This document shows, in pieces, positions 54,355 to 63,707 of a stretch of 64,000 bases of DNA. The notes under the pieces were generated by a model. The model was not told the origin of the DNA. It made no database searches and saw nothing but the letters and a program-made list of their open reading frames with translations. The position numbers and the translations under genes are program-made. The stretch spans positions 620,001-684,000 of the forward strand of contig JACKOP010000002.1 in assembly GCA_024234165.1 (NCBI GenBank). Reading direction: 5' to 3'. Positions within the stretch are counted from its first letter, which is position 1. The number at the start of each line of letters is the position of its first letter. This stretch comes from Pseudomonadales bacterium. GTDB lineage: Bacteria > Pseudomonadota > Gammaproteobacteria > Pseudomonadales > UBA5518.

Positions 54355-55293
54355 ATGACTTCGATAGATATGAACACTCTCGAACAGTGGCGGCTTCTCG
54401 CCGCAGTCATCGACCGGGGTGGGTTTGCACAGGCGGCCGAACACCTGTGCAAGAGCCAGTCGACCATCAGCCACGGCGTGAAGCAGTTGCAGCGCGCGCT
54501 TGGCGTACGCCTGATCGAACTGCAGGGGCGGCGCGCAGTACTGACACCAGCCGGAGAGACGCTGCTGCGGCGTGCGCGCCTGCTGCTGGCCGATGCGACT
54601 GCGCTGCAACGGCTGGCGGGCACGCTCGCGCACGGCTGGGAGGCACGCATCACGCTGGCCGTGGACGTCATGTTTCCGCAGAACGTCTTGTTCGCCGCAC
54701 TCGAAGGCTTCGGCAACGAAAACCCGGAAACCCGCGTCGAACTGCAGGAAACGGTGCTCTCGGGCAGCAGCGAAGCCTTGCTGCTGCGGCGCGCGGACCT
54801 CGTGATCACACCGCAGGTTCCGCCGGGATTTCTCGGTGAAGCACTGTTGCGGCTCGATTTCATTGCCGTCGCACACCCGAGGCACCCGCTGCACGCGCTC
54901 GAAACCGCACTCACACTGCACGAGCTGCGCCAGCATCAACAGATCGTAGTGCGCGATTCCGGCATCAGCCTGCGCCAGGACGCCGGCTGGCTGGGCGCCG
55001 AACGCCGGCTCACGGTTTCACACCCGTCCACCTCGATCGGGGCGCTGTGTCGCGGTCTCGGCTTTGCGTGGCTGCCGCGGACGAGCATCGCTGCCGAACT
55101 CGCAAGCGGAACACTGAAGCCGTTGCCGCTTGCGACAGGCGCCCTGCGCCACGTCGACCTCTACCTGGTGATCGCCGAAGCGGAAGCACCCGGACCGGCG
55201 GTCATGCGCCTCACCGAGCACCTGCACCGCTCGGTCGCCTCGCTCGGCTCACTCGCGAACGGCAGTGAGACGGGCCAACCGCCGCCGGGCTGA
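54355..55293 (+). CDS. LysR family transcriptional regulator
   Basis: 312 residues. N-terminal winged helix-turn-helix (LEQWRLLAAVIDRGGFAQAAEHLCKSQSTISHGVKQLQRALGVRLIELQGRRAVLTPAGETLLRRARLLL) and a periplasmic-binding-like effector domain. It is divergent from the pirin gene by 82 bases and probably regulates it. The frame is intact although the pirin beside it is disrupted. An internal Met at 54370 is an alternative start. Confidence 0.93.
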   Translation: MTSIDMNTLEQWRLLAAVIDRGGFAQAAEHLCKSQSTISHGVKQLQRALGVRLIELQGRRAVLTPAGETLLRRARLLLADATALQRLAGTLAHGWEARITLAVDVMFPQNVLFAALEGFGNENPETRVELQETVLSGSSEALLLRRADLVITPQVPPGFLGEALLRLDFIAVAHPRHPLHALETALTLHELRQHQQIVVRDSGISLRQDAGWLGAERRLTVSHPSTSIGALCRGLGFAWLPRTSIAAELASGTLKPLPLATGALRHVDLYLVIAEAEAPGPAVMRLTEHLHRSVASLGSLANGSETGQPPPG

Positions 55294-55305
55294 GCACGCG
55301 TGCAC

Positions 55306-55893
55306 TCAGGGTTCCAGCAGGGCGTGGATCACGCGCTGCATCGCACGCGCGGTTGCCGCCCGATCCAGGCCCGGGTTGCGCACCGCCCGCAGCATCAGCC
55401 CTCCGAACAATGCCCCGAGCACTTCGAGACGCCCGTCGAGGTCACTCAATTCGCCGCGACCGCTGGTCGCCGCCACCAGTGTCTCGCCGATGCGCCGCCG
55501 CACTTCCGCATCGGCCTCACGCACCTTGGCAGCAATCGACGGGTTGCGCGCCGCCTCCGCCAGGATTTCGAGAAGCAAGGGGCCATCGCCTCCATCCAGC
55601 GCCCGGTCCAGACCGCGCGGTGCATGATCGACGAGTGCACGCGCCGGGTCGGGATGGCTGCGGATGCCGGAGTCAATCGCGAGGATCTCCTGCTGGTCGC
55701 GTTCGACGATGGCGGCGATGATCGCCTCCTTGCCGCTGAAATAGTGGTAGATATGTCCGACACTCATGCCCGCCTCGCGCGAGATCCCGGCCATGCTCGC
55801 CGCGTGGAAACCGTGGCGCCTGAAGCACGCGGCAGCCGCGTCCAGCACCTGCTCGCGCCGCAGTCGCGCGCGTTCCGTGTCTCCGTCGACCAT
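55306..55893 (-). CDS. TetR family transcriptional regulator
   Basis: 195 residues from the ATG at 55893 (MVDGDTERARLRREQVLDAAAACFRRHGFHAASMAGISREAGMSVGHIYHYFSGKEAIIAAI), a standard TetR DNA-binding domain. An alternative start at 55926 would add 11 residues. The C-terminal ligand domain is helical. It is divergent from an RND efflux operon, with a 16-bp perfect palindrome between them that is its likely operator, so it should repress the pump, as AcrR-type regulators do. It is convergent with the LysR gene. Confidence 0.93.
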   Translation of the reverse strand: MVDGDTERARLRREQVLDAAAACFRRHGFHAASMAGISREAGMSVGHIYHYFSGKEAIIAAIVERDQQEILAIDSGIRSHPDPARALVDHAPRGLDRALDGGDGPLLLEILAEAARNPSIAAKVREADAEVRRRIGETLVAATSGRGELSDLDGRLEVLGALFGGLMLRAVRNPGLDRAATARAMQRVIHALLEP

Positions 55894-55944
55894 TCCCACC
55901 ACTTCCTCCACGTATCCGGGCGGCATTGATACCGGTCCCGGTGA

Positions 55945-55973
55945 TTGACCCACAGTATACGTAAAAATAGAAT
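55945..55973 (+). promoter_or_regulatory. sigma-70 promoter of the RND efflux operon
   Basis: TTGACC (55945-55950), a 17-base spacer and TAGAAT (55968-55973): one mismatch in each hexamer and ideal spacing. The transcript would start near 55980, inside the palindrome, about 48 bases before the membrane-fusion gene. Confidence 0.75.
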
Positions 55974-55985
55974 GAACGTTCATTC
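55970..55985. promoter_or_regulatory. palindromic operator for the TetR-type repressor
   Basis: GAATGAACGTTCATTC is its own reverse complement over 16 bases. It overlaps the -10 element and predicted start point of the efflux promoter, so a bound dimer would block initiation. The core TGAACGTTCA resembles operators of other TetR/AcrR family repressors. Confidence 0.8.
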
Positions 55986-56027
55986 CATGTCCTCGATCGA
56001 CCTGCCTGCCTGTTGCCGGAGTTAGCG

Positions 56028-57200
56028 ATGTACCCGTCCCGCCGTCTTGTCCGCTGCTCGCTGATCGCCGCACTGGGGCTGCTCGGCGGCTGCGGCGATC
56101 CGGGACCGGCGACTCAGCCGGCCATGCCACCACTCGAGGTCGGCACGATTACCGTCTCCACACGCGAACTCACGCTGCAGGCCGAGCTGCCGGGGCGCAC
56201 GATCGCCTCGCTGGTTGCCGAAGTACGACCGCAGATCAACGGCATCGTGCGCGAGCGCCTGTTCGAGGAAGGCGTTACGGTGAAAGCCGGCCAGCCGCTG
56301 TACCAGATCGATCCCGACAGCTATGAAGCGGCCGTGGCCAGCGCAGAGGCAGCGCTCATCCGCGCCGAGGCGGCTGCGACGACCGCGAAGCTGCGCGCCG
56401 AGCGCCTTGCGGCTCTCGCCGGCCGCCAGCTCGTGAGCCGTCAGGATCTCGACGACGCCGAAGCCGCACAACGCCAGAGCGGGGCGGCAGTCGCCGAGCA
56501 GCGCGCCCAGCTGCAGGGTGCGCGCATCGATCTGCGTCGCACGCGCATTGCAGCACCAATCACGGGGCGCATCGGCAGATCCGAGATGACTGCCGGTGCA
56601 CTGGTCTCTGCGGGCCAGGCGCAGGCACTGGCGACGGTGCAGCAGCTCGACCCGATGTTCGTCGACATCCCGCGTTCCAGCCAGGAACTGCTGCAACTGC
56701 GCGAACAGCTCGCCAGCGGCCGCCTGCAACGCGCCACGGACGATTCTGCCCGGGTCACGCTGCTGCTCGAGGACGGCAGTCGTTACGAGTTGCCGGGGAA
56801 GCTCGCCTTCACCGATGTGACCATCGATCCCGGAACCGCGAGCGTCATGCTGCGTGCGGTGTTCCCAAACCCGGAACAACGTCTGCTGCCCGGCATGTAC
56901 GTGCGTGCCGTGCTGTCCGAGGGTGAACGCCATGACGCGATCGTGCTGCCACAGTCGGTAGTCCAGCGCGACCACACCGGTGCGGCATCGGTATTCGTGG
57001 TCGGCAGCGACAGGACCGCCACGGTGCGCGCGGTCACCATCGGGCGCAGTATCGATGGCAACTGGCTGATCGAATCCGGATTGCAGCCCGGAGAGCGCGT
57101 GATTGCGGACAACCTGCAGAAGATCCGTGCCGGCTCGCGCGTGAATGCCGTCGTGCGTGCAGAAGCGTCGAGCGCAGCCACCACCGGAGCAGCGCACTGA
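56028..57200 (+). CDS. RND efflux periplasmic adaptor (AcrA-like lipoprotein)
   Basis: 390 residues. Signal peptide with lipobox (LIAALGLLGGC, lipidated Cys22). Typical adaptor order: beta-barrel/lipoyl segments around LPGRTIASLVAEVRPQINGIV and FEEGVTVKAGQPLYQIDPDSYEAAVASAEAAL, an alpha-hairpin coiled coil (RAEAAATTAKLRAERLAAL...), IDLRRTRIAAPITGRIGRSEMTAGALV and the membrane-proximal end. GGAG lies six bases before the ATG. It links the inner-membrane pump to an outer-membrane channel that is not encoded here. Confidence 0.95.
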   Translation: MYPSRRLVRCSLIAALGLLGGCGDPGPATQPAMPPLEVGTITVSTRELTLQAELPGRTIASLVAEVRPQINGIVRERLFEEGVTVKAGQPLYQIDPDSYEAAVASAEAALIRAEAAATTAKLRAERLAALAGRQLVSRQDLDDAEAAQRQSGAAVAEQRAQLQGARIDLRRTRIAAPITGRIGRSEMTAGALVSAGQAQALATVQQLDPMFVDIPRSSQELLQLREQLASGRLQRATDDSARVTLLLEDGSRYELPGKLAFTDVTIDPGTASVMLRAVFPNPEQRLLPGMYVRAVLSEGERHDAIVLPQSVVQRDHTGAASVFVVGSDRTATVRAVTIGRSIDGNWLIESGLQPGERVIADNLQKIRAGSRVNAVVRAEASSAATTGAAH

Positions 57201-60200
57201 TGTCACGCTTCTTCATCGATCGCCCGATATTCGCCTGGGTCCTCGCGATCATCGTGATGCTCGCCGGAATACTGTCGATCCGCGAATTGCCCGTGATGCA
57301 GTACCCGGACATCGCACCACCGGTGATCGGCATCTACGCGAACTATCCGGGAGCGTCTGCCACGACGCTGGAAAATACCGTCACGCAGGTCATCGAACAG
57401 AACATGAAGGCGCTCGACGGGCTGCTCTACATGAGTTCGAGCAGCGATTCCGCGGGCCAGGTCGGTCTCAACATCACTTTCGAACCAGGCACCAACCCCG
57501 ATATCGCCCAGGTGCAGGTACAGAACAAACTGCAACTCGCGATGCCGAAGCTGCCACAGGAAGTGCAGCAACAGGGGATACGCGTCACCAAGGCAACCTC
57601 GACGCTGCTGATGGTTGCGTCGTTCTTCTCAGCCGACGGCAGCATGAGCGAGCTCGATGTCGCCGACTACATGGCGTCGAACATCGTCGACAGCATCAGC
57701 CGCATCGACGGGGTCGGCGACACCCGCCTGCTTGGCGGCGCACAGGCGGCGATGCGCATCTGGCTCGACCCGGACAAGCTCTACAGCTTTGCACTGACGC
57801 CCGCCGACGTGCGCGCAGCGCTGCTCGCGCAGAATGCACAGATCTCGGCCGGCGAGATCGGCGGCACGCCGGCGGCAGCAGGACAATCCATTGCCGCAAC
57901 GGTCAGCGCCCAGTCACGCCTGCAGACGGTAGAGCAGTTCGCGTCGATCCTGCTGCGTGTCGAGTCCGATGGCTCGACGGTGCGACTGCGCGATGTGGCG
58001 CGCGTCGAAATGGGCAGCGAGAGCTACGCGGTGCGTTCACGCTTCAACGGCAAGCCTGCGGCCGGCCTGGGGATCATGCTGCGCACCGGAGCGAACGCGC
58101 TGGAGACCGCCGAGGCCGTGCGTGCCCAGCTCGACGAGCTCAAGGCCTTCTTCCCGCCGGGACTGCAGTATGCAGTTCCGCACGACACCACACCGTTCGT
58201 GCAGAAGTCGATCGAAAGCGTGGTCACCACGCTGGCCGAGGCAATCGTGCTGGTGTTCCTCGTGATCCTGCTGTTCCTGCAGAAGCTGCGCATGACACTG
58301 ATCCCGACGCTGGCGATCCCGGTCGTGCTGCTCGGAACGTTCGCCGTGCTGAATGCGTTCGGCTTCAGCATCAACACGCTGACGATGTTCGCGATGGTCC
58401 TCGCTATCGGCTTGCTGGTCGACGATGCGATCGTCGTGGTCGAGAACGTCGAGCGCGTGATGCGGGAAGAAGGACTGCCGCCACGCGAAGCGACGCGCAA
58501 GGCGATGGGGGAAATCGGCAACGCACTGATTGCGATCGCGCTGGTACTGTCGGCGGTATTCGTTCCGATGGCATTTTTCGGCGGCTCGACCGGACTGATC
58601 TACCGCCAGTTCTCGATCACGATCGTCTCTGCAATGGCGCTCTCGGTCCTGGTCGCACTGATCTTCACGCCCGCGCTGTGCGCAACCCTGCTGCGCGAAC
58701 ACAGCCCCGACGAGCGGGAGCCGGGATTCTTCGCTTTCTTCAATCGCGCCCTGGCCGCAGCCACCGCGCGCTACCAGGCTGCGATCAGTCACATATGGCG
58801 TCGCAGCCTGCGCTACCTGCTGATCTACGGCGCACTGCTGCTGGCATTGGCGCTGTTGTTCATCCGACTGCCCACCTCGTTCCTGCCCGAGGAAGACGGC
58901 GGTTTCATCTTCACGATCGTGCAACTCCCTCCCGGAGCAAGCCAGGAGCGGACCTTGAATACGATGGCCGAAGTGGCGCGCTATTTCCGCGAGGAGGAAG
59001 CGGGTCTGGTTACCATGGTCTTCACTGCGACCGGCTTCAGCTACGCAGGGTCGGGGCAGAACGCGGGACAGGCATTCATCGAGATGCGGCCGTGGGACGA
59101 GCGCAAGAAGCCCGGCGAGAGCGCACAGGCTCTGATCGAACGAGCCCGCAAGGCCTTCGGCGCCTTGCCCGATGCGATCGCGCTGCCGATGCTGCCGCCA
59201 CCGATACGCGAACTCGGCGAAGCCACCGGTTTCGTGCTGTATCTGCAGGACCGCGTCGGGCTCGGACACGATGCGCTCATGGACGCCCGCAACCGTCTGC
59301 TCGACGCCGCAGCCCGTGATCCATTGCTGCGCGGCGTACGCCCCAACAGCCTCGAAGACACGTCGCAGTTGCAGCTCGACATCGACCAGCAGAAGGCCAG
59401 TGCCCTGGGATTGTCGATTGCGGACGTCAATGACGTGCTGTCGACGGCGTGGGGCGGGCGTTACGTCAACGACTTCATCGACCGTGGGCGCGTAAAGAAG
59501 GTCTACGTGCAGGGCGATATCGCTGCGCGCATGCAACCCGAGGATATCGGCAAGTGGCATGCACGCAACGCGCGCGGGCAGATGGTGCCGTTCAGCGCCT
59601 TCGCTTCGGCGCACTGGACGAGCGGATCGCCACGGCTGACGCGCTACAACGGCGTACCCGCGGTGGAAATCCAGGGGCAGGCGGCACCCGGAGTCAGCAC
59701 CGGCCAGGCGATGGACGCAATCACAAAACTCATCGCAGAACTGCCGGAGGGAATCGGTTTCGAGTGGACCGGTGTGTCGCTGCAGCAGCAGCAGTCCGGT
59801 GCGCAGGCGCCACGACTCTACGCGCTGTCGCTGCTGGTGGTATTTCTCTGCCTGGCGGCACTCTACGAAAGCTGGTCGATTCCGGCCTCGGTCATGCTGG
59901 TGGTCCCGCTCGGCGTCGTCGGAGCACTGCTTGCCGCGACCCTGACGGGGCACGACAACGACGTCTACTTCCAGGTCGGCCTGCTGACCACGATCGGCTT
60001 GTCGGCAAAGAACGCGATCCTGATCGTGCAGTTCGCGATCGAGCGCCAGCAACAGGGTGTGGATCTGCTGACAGCCACGCTGGAGGCCTGTCGCATCCGC
60101 CTGCGCCCGATCCTGATGACCTCGCTCGCCTTCATGTTCGGCGTACTGCCGCTCGCGATCGCCACCGGTGCCGGCTCGGGGGCACAGAACGCGATCGGCA

Positions 60201-60304
60201 CCGGAGTGATCGGCGGCATGCTGGCAGCGACGGTATTCGCGATCTTCTTCGTACCGCTGTTCTACGCGATCGTGTGCATGCGTACGCTGAAGTTCGTGCG
60301 GTAA
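57200..60304 (+). CDS. RND efflux transporter permease (AcrB-like, HAE1 family)
   Basis: 1034 residues, twelve membrane helices with two large periplasmic loops. MSRFFIDRPIFAWVLAIIVMLAGILSI is the standard N-terminus. The proton-relay aspartates lie in GLLVDDAIVVVENVERVM (about residues 404-421). GLSAKNAILIVQFA is the conserved helix-10 segment. The start overlaps the adaptor stop by one base (TGATG). Expected to export hydrophobic compounds, perhaps steroid-like, under TetR control. Confidence 0.96.
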   Translation: MSRFFIDRPIFAWVLAIIVMLAGILSIRELPVMQYPDIAPPVIGIYANYPGASATTLENTVTQVIEQNMKALDGLLYMSSSSDSAGQVGLNITFEPGTNPDIAQVQVQNKLQLAMPKLPQEVQQQGIRVTKATSTLLMVASFFSADGSMSELDVADYMASNIVDSISRIDGVGDTRLLGGAQAAMRIWLDPDKLYSFALTPADVRAALLAQNAQISAGEIGGTPAAAGQSIAATVSAQSRLQTVEQFASILLRVESDGSTVRLRDVARVEMGSESYAVRSRFNGKPAAGLGIMLRTGANALETAEAVRAQLDELKAFFPPGLQYAVPHDTTPFVQKSIESVVTTLAEAIVLVFLVILLFLQKLRMTLIPTLAIPVVLLGTFAVLNAFGFSINTLTMFAMVLAIGLLVDDAIVVVENVERVMREEGLPPREATRKAMGEIGNALIAIALVLSAVFVPMAFFGGSTGLIYRQFSITIVSAMALSVLVALIFTPALCATLLREHSPDEREPGFFAFFNRALAAATARYQAAISHIWRRSLRYLLIYGALLLALALLFIRLPTSFLPEEDGGFIFTIVQLPPGASQERTLNTMAEVARYFREEEAGLVTMVFTATGFSYAGSGQNAGQAFIEMRPWDERKKPGESAQALIERARKAFGALPDAIALPMLPPPIRELGEATGFVLYLQDRVGLGHDALMDARNRLLDAAARDPLLRGVRPNSLEDTSQLQLDIDQQKASALGLSIADVNDVLSTAWGGRYVNDFIDRGRVKKVYVQGDIAARMQPEDIGKWHARNARGQMVPFSAFASAHWTSGSPRLTRYNGVPAVEIQGQAAPGVSTGQAMDAITKLIAELPEGIGFEWTGVSLQQQQSGAQAPRLYALSLLVVFLCLAALYESWSIPASVMLVVPLGVVGALLAATLTGHDNDVYFQVGLLTTIGLSAKNAILIVQFAIERQQQGVDLLTATLEACRIRLRPILMTSLAFMFGVLPLAIATGAGSGAQNAIGTGVIGGMLAATVFAIFFVPLFYAIVCMRTLKFVR

Positions 60305-60341
60305 GGAATCAGAAAAATTGCAGCGCCTTGCGACGCTCTCC

Positions 60342-61040
60342 TCAGCTCACGAAACGCACGCTGTCCTCGAGTGCGGCCCGCCCGAGCCGGCACTCGTTGG
60401 CCGGTGCGGCCGTGTCTTCGTAGCCGAATGAAACGCCGAACAACAGCTTCCACGAGGGATCGATTCCCGCCTCGCTGCGAACCTCGTCGCAGAGGAAACT
60501 GAGCGCCGTCTGCGGGCAACTGCCGATCCCGTGTGCCGCCAGCCCCAGCATCAGCGTCTGCGCATACATGCCGGCGTCTGCGGCCTCGCGCAGTCCTGCC
60601 CAGTCAGGGATGAACACGAATGCGACGTGCGGGGCATCGTAGAAAACGAAGTTGCGCATGAACGCAGATCCACGTGCGGCCTTGTCGCTGCGCGCAATGC
60701 CCATCGCCGTGTAGAGCCTTGCCGCGGCATCGTACTGCCGCTCCTGGTACACACCCTGGTACTGGCCGGCGTACGGAAAATCCATCGACACCTTGCCGCT
60801 GGCAAAGCCGGTCGTGAAGGCGCGGCGCAGGCGCTCGCAGGCCGCACCACTGAACACCACACTGAACCACGGCTGCGTATTGCAGTTCGACGGCGCGCGA
60901 TTGGCGAGTTCGAAGATATGCGCCAGCAACGGTTGCGGCACCGGATCCGGGCGGAATCCACGTACCGAGCGTCGTGCACGCACGGCCTCGTCGAAACCCA
61001 GCGACCTTTCCACGCAGCCAGCGACTTCGATCTGTGTCAT
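60342..61040 (-). CDS. nitroreductase family protein
   Basis: 232 residues. FMN-binding motif ARRSVRGFRPDPVPQPLLAHIFELANRAPSNCNTQPWFSVVFSG and the later LMLGLAAHGIGSCPQTALSFLCDEVR. The subgroup is flavin-dependent and broad in substrate. It shares strand with the enoyl-CoA hydratase and acyl-CoA synthetase genes, so an oxidoreductive step on the same acyl-CoA pathway is possible but unproven. Confidence 0.92.
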   Translation of the reverse strand: MTQIEVAGCVERSLGFDEAVRARRSVRGFRPDPVPQPLLAHIFELANRAPSNCNTQPWFSVVFSGAACERLRRAFTTGFASGKVSMDFPYAGQYQGVYQERQYDAAARLYTAMGIARSDKAARGSAFMRNFVFYDAPHVAFVFIPDWAGLREAADAGMYAQTLMLGLAAHGIGSCPQTALSFLCDEVRSEAGIDPSWKLLFGVSFGYEDTAAPANECRLGRAALEDSVRFVS

Positions 61041-61092
61041 GTACCTTTGCTCCGATTTCTTCCCGATCGATCCATTTCCGTGTCTTGCGGCA

Positions 61093-61908
61093 TCAGCGCC
61101 CCTTGAATTGCGCCGCACGCCTCTCCTTGAATGCACGCATGCCTTCACGCGCATCCTCGGTCGCGAACACCGGCCAGCCGAGCGCATCCGAACGCTGCAT
61201 CGCCTCCGCTTCAGGCAGACACTCTTCGTGCTCGCGCAGCGACTGCATGACCGCCCTGACGGCAACCGGGCCGTTTGCGGCGATCTGCGCTGCGATCGCC
61301 AGCGCTTCCTCGAGCGCCTTGCCCTTGGGGGCGATGCGGTTGATCAAACCCCAGTCAAGCGCTTCGCGCGCCGTCACGTGACGACCGGTCAGCAGGATCT
61401 CGGCAGCGATGCAGTACGGAATCTGGCGTCGCAGACGTATCGTCGAGCCCGCCATCGGGTACAGGCCGCGCGCCACCTCGGTGACGCCGAATACCGCATC
61501 TTCGGCGGCCACGCGAATGTCCGTGCCCTGCAGGATTTCGGTACCACCGGCGAGCGCATAACCCTCGACCGCCAGCAGCAACGGCTTGGCAGGGCGATCG
61601 TCACGCAGCAACGCCTGCCAGTGGAGGTTCGGAATCTCCCGCATCAGTGCCTGGATCTCGGCTGCATCCTCGCCGCCTTCGGGTCCGGCCTTCAGGTCCA
61701 TGCCGGCACAGAAGGTATCGCCGCGTGCCGTCAGCACTGCCGAGTGCAGCGTATCGTCGCTCGCCAGCAGCCGCCATGCGCGATACATGCCGACCAGCAT
61801 CGGCGGATTGAAGGCATTCTTCGCCTCCGGACGATTCAGTGTGACGACCAGCGTGTGCGCGTCGCGCTCGACGATGCAACTGCCAGTGCTGATGCTGAGC
61901 TGTTCCAT
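61093..61908 (-). CDS. enoyl-CoA hydratase/isomerase (crotonase) family protein
   Basis: 271 residues from the ATG at 61908. Crotonase fold: LVVTLNRPEAKNAFNPPML, the oxyanion-hole segment LTARGDTFCAGMDLKAG, LLAVEGYALAGGTEILQGTDIRVAAEDAVFGVTEVARGLYPMAGSTIRL, and EILLTGRHVTAREALDWGLINRI. Hydrates or isomerises an enoyl-CoA. The exact reaction is not determinable. It lies 46 bases from the acyl-CoA synthetase gene on the same strand. Confidence 0.93.
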   Translation of the reverse strand: MEQLSISTGSCIVERDAHTLVVTLNRPEAKNAFNPPMLVGMYRAWRLLASDDTLHSAVLTARGDTFCAGMDLKAGPEGGEDAAEIQALMREIPNLHWQALLRDDRPAKPLLLAVEGYALAGGTEILQGTDIRVAAEDAVFGVTEVARGLYPMAGSTIRLRRQIPYCIAAEILLTGRHVTAREALDWGLINRIAPKGKALEEALAIAAQIAANGPVAVRAVMQSLREHEECLPEAEAMQRSDALGWPVFATEDAREGMRAFKERRAAQFKGR

Positions 61909-61954
61909 GCGGACTTCCCGTATCGGTGATCTGACGATGGCAGGATCAGGTTTC

Positions 61955-63589
61955 TCAGGGAGCGCGGTGCGCTCCCGCAAGCGCGATCTCACGCGCCCGT
62001 ACATAGTTCGGCTTGCCGCTCGGCTGGCGCGGTATTTCGGCAATGATGTGCAGGTCGCGCGGCAACTTGTAACCGGCGATATGCACACGCGCTGCGTTCT
62101 GCAGTTCCTCCAGCGTCGGCCAGCGACCATCGCGCACCGACACCACCGCGGTGGCCTTCTGGCCCCAGCGTTCGTCCGGCGTGCCAACCACCAGCGCGTC
62201 GAACACGTCGGGATGGTTCTTCAGCGCCTGCTCGACTTCCTCGGGGAAGATCTTCTCGCCCCCGCTGTTGATGCAGTTCGACCCGCGACCGAAAACGGTG
62301 ATCGAGCCGTCGGGCTCCAGGCGCGCGGCATCCCCGGTGAGCAACCAGCGTCTGCCCTCGACCTCGACAAAGGTCCTGGCGGTTTTTTCCGCGTCGTTGT
62401 AGTACCCGATCGGAATATGCCCGCTGCGCGCAAAGATTCCGGATTCTCCGGGGCGTGCGTGCCGACGCTGCTCCTCGACGATCACGTCCATGTACGGCGT
62501 GCGACTCACGTTGCCGAGCCCGTTTTCGGCATCGCTGCGCCGCTGGCCGTTGTCCATGCCCATCTGGCCACCCTCGGAAGAACCAAAGGAATTCGTGATC
62601 AGCACGTTCGGGAAATGCTCACGGAAACGCGCCTGCTTCGACTCGGAGAATACCGCGCCTCCGGAACCCACGTTGAATATGCAGCCCAGATCCCAGCGCC
62701 CGGGGTTGCGTTCGAGCGCATCGAGCAACGGGATTGCCATCGCGTCACCGACGATGGAGATCGCGTTCACGCGTTCACGTTCGACCAGGTCCCACACATC
62801 CTCGGCGATCAGCGAGTGCGCGGGGTTCAGCACTACCTTGCTGCCGGCCAGCAACTGGATGCACGCATACCACCAGCATGCACCGTGCATCAGTGGTGCG
62901 AGCGGCAGGCCGATCACGACGAAACCTTCCTGCGCACGCACCGCGATCTCTGCGGGTGCCGTGATCGGGCCAGCGGGATGGAAGTGGCCACCGCCTCCCA
63001 TCGCAGCGAAGAACACGGCCTTGTGTGGCCACATCACGCCCTTCGGCATGCCGGTGGTGCCGCCGGTATAAAGCAGGAACAGATCATCATCGGAACGTTC
63101 GGCGAAGCCCCGTGTCTCGGCCCCGCTCGCAACGGCATTCTCGTAGGAGGCCGCACCGATGGAATCCGGGTCGAAACCGGTATCGTCGTCGACGCTGACA
63201 AGTACGCGCAGGCGCGGTACGGCACCACGCACCGCCGCGATATGCGGCACGAACTCGCGATGGTGGATGCAGCCGACCATGTCCGAGTTGCCGAAGACGT
63301 GTACGAGTTCTTCGTCGACGTAGCGGAAGTTCACGTTCACCGGCACGGCACAAATCTTGAAACAGGCGAGCATGCCTTCCAGGTATTCGTTGCAGTTGTG
63401 CAGGTAAAGTCCCACCTTGTCACCGGCACCGATACCCTGCGCCTCCAGATAATGCGCCAGCCGGTTCGCACGCCGGTCGAGGTCCGCGTAACTCAGGCGC
63501 GCAGCCCCACATACCAGCGCCTCGCGCCCGGGGACGGCGTCGGCGACGATCTCGAACAGGTCGGCGATGTTGAAATGCCTGGCGGGCAT
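61955..63589 (-). CDS. acyl-CoA synthetase (AMP-forming)
   Basis: 544 residues from the ATG at 63589 (MPARHFNIADLFEIVADAVPGREALVCG). Activates a carboxylic acid to its CoA thioester through an acyl-AMP. ATP-binding loop LLYTGGTTGMPKGVMWPH, adenine region NSFGSSEGG, the hinge segment LTGDAARLEPDGSITVFGRGSNCINSGGEKIFPEEVE and the catalytic Lys in RQPSGKPNY. It resembles FadD3/FadD19-type enzymes of steroid catabolism in overall form, but substrate assignment is inference. First gene of a probable three-gene operon with the hydratase and nitroreductase. Confidence 0.94.
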   Translation of the reverse strand: MPARHFNIADLFEIVADAVPGREALVCGAARLSYADLDRRANRLAHYLEAQGIGAGDKVGLYLHNCNEYLEGMLACFKICAVPVNVNFRYVDEELVHVFGNSDMVGCIHHREFVPHIAAVRGAVPRLRVLVSVDDDTGFDPDSIGAASYENAVASGAETRGFAERSDDDLFLLYTGGTTGMPKGVMWPHKAVFFAAMGGGGHFHPAGPITAPAEIAVRAQEGFVVIGLPLAPLMHGACWWYACIQLLAGSKVVLNPAHSLIAEDVWDLVERERVNAISIVGDAMAIPLLDALERNPGRWDLGCIFNVGSGGAVFSESKQARFREHFPNVLITNSFGSSEGGQMGMDNGQRRSDAENGLGNVSRTPYMDVIVEEQRRHARPGESGIFARSGHIPIGYYNDAEKTARTFVEVEGRRWLLTGDAARLEPDGSITVFGRGSNCINSGGEKIFPEEVEQALKNHPDVFDALVVGTPDERWGQKATAVVSVRDGRWPTLEELQNAARVHIAGYKLPRDLHIIAEIPRQPSGKPNYVRAREIALAGAHRAP

Positions 63590-63707
63590 GGAACGACTCC
63601 GGACGGATGGCTCTGCGCCGAAGCATAAGCGACGCAGAAGAACCGTCGCAAATGACAAAGCCGTCAGAGACCGTTGTCACTCGCACCGTCGCGGCCCACA
63701 GCCAGGT

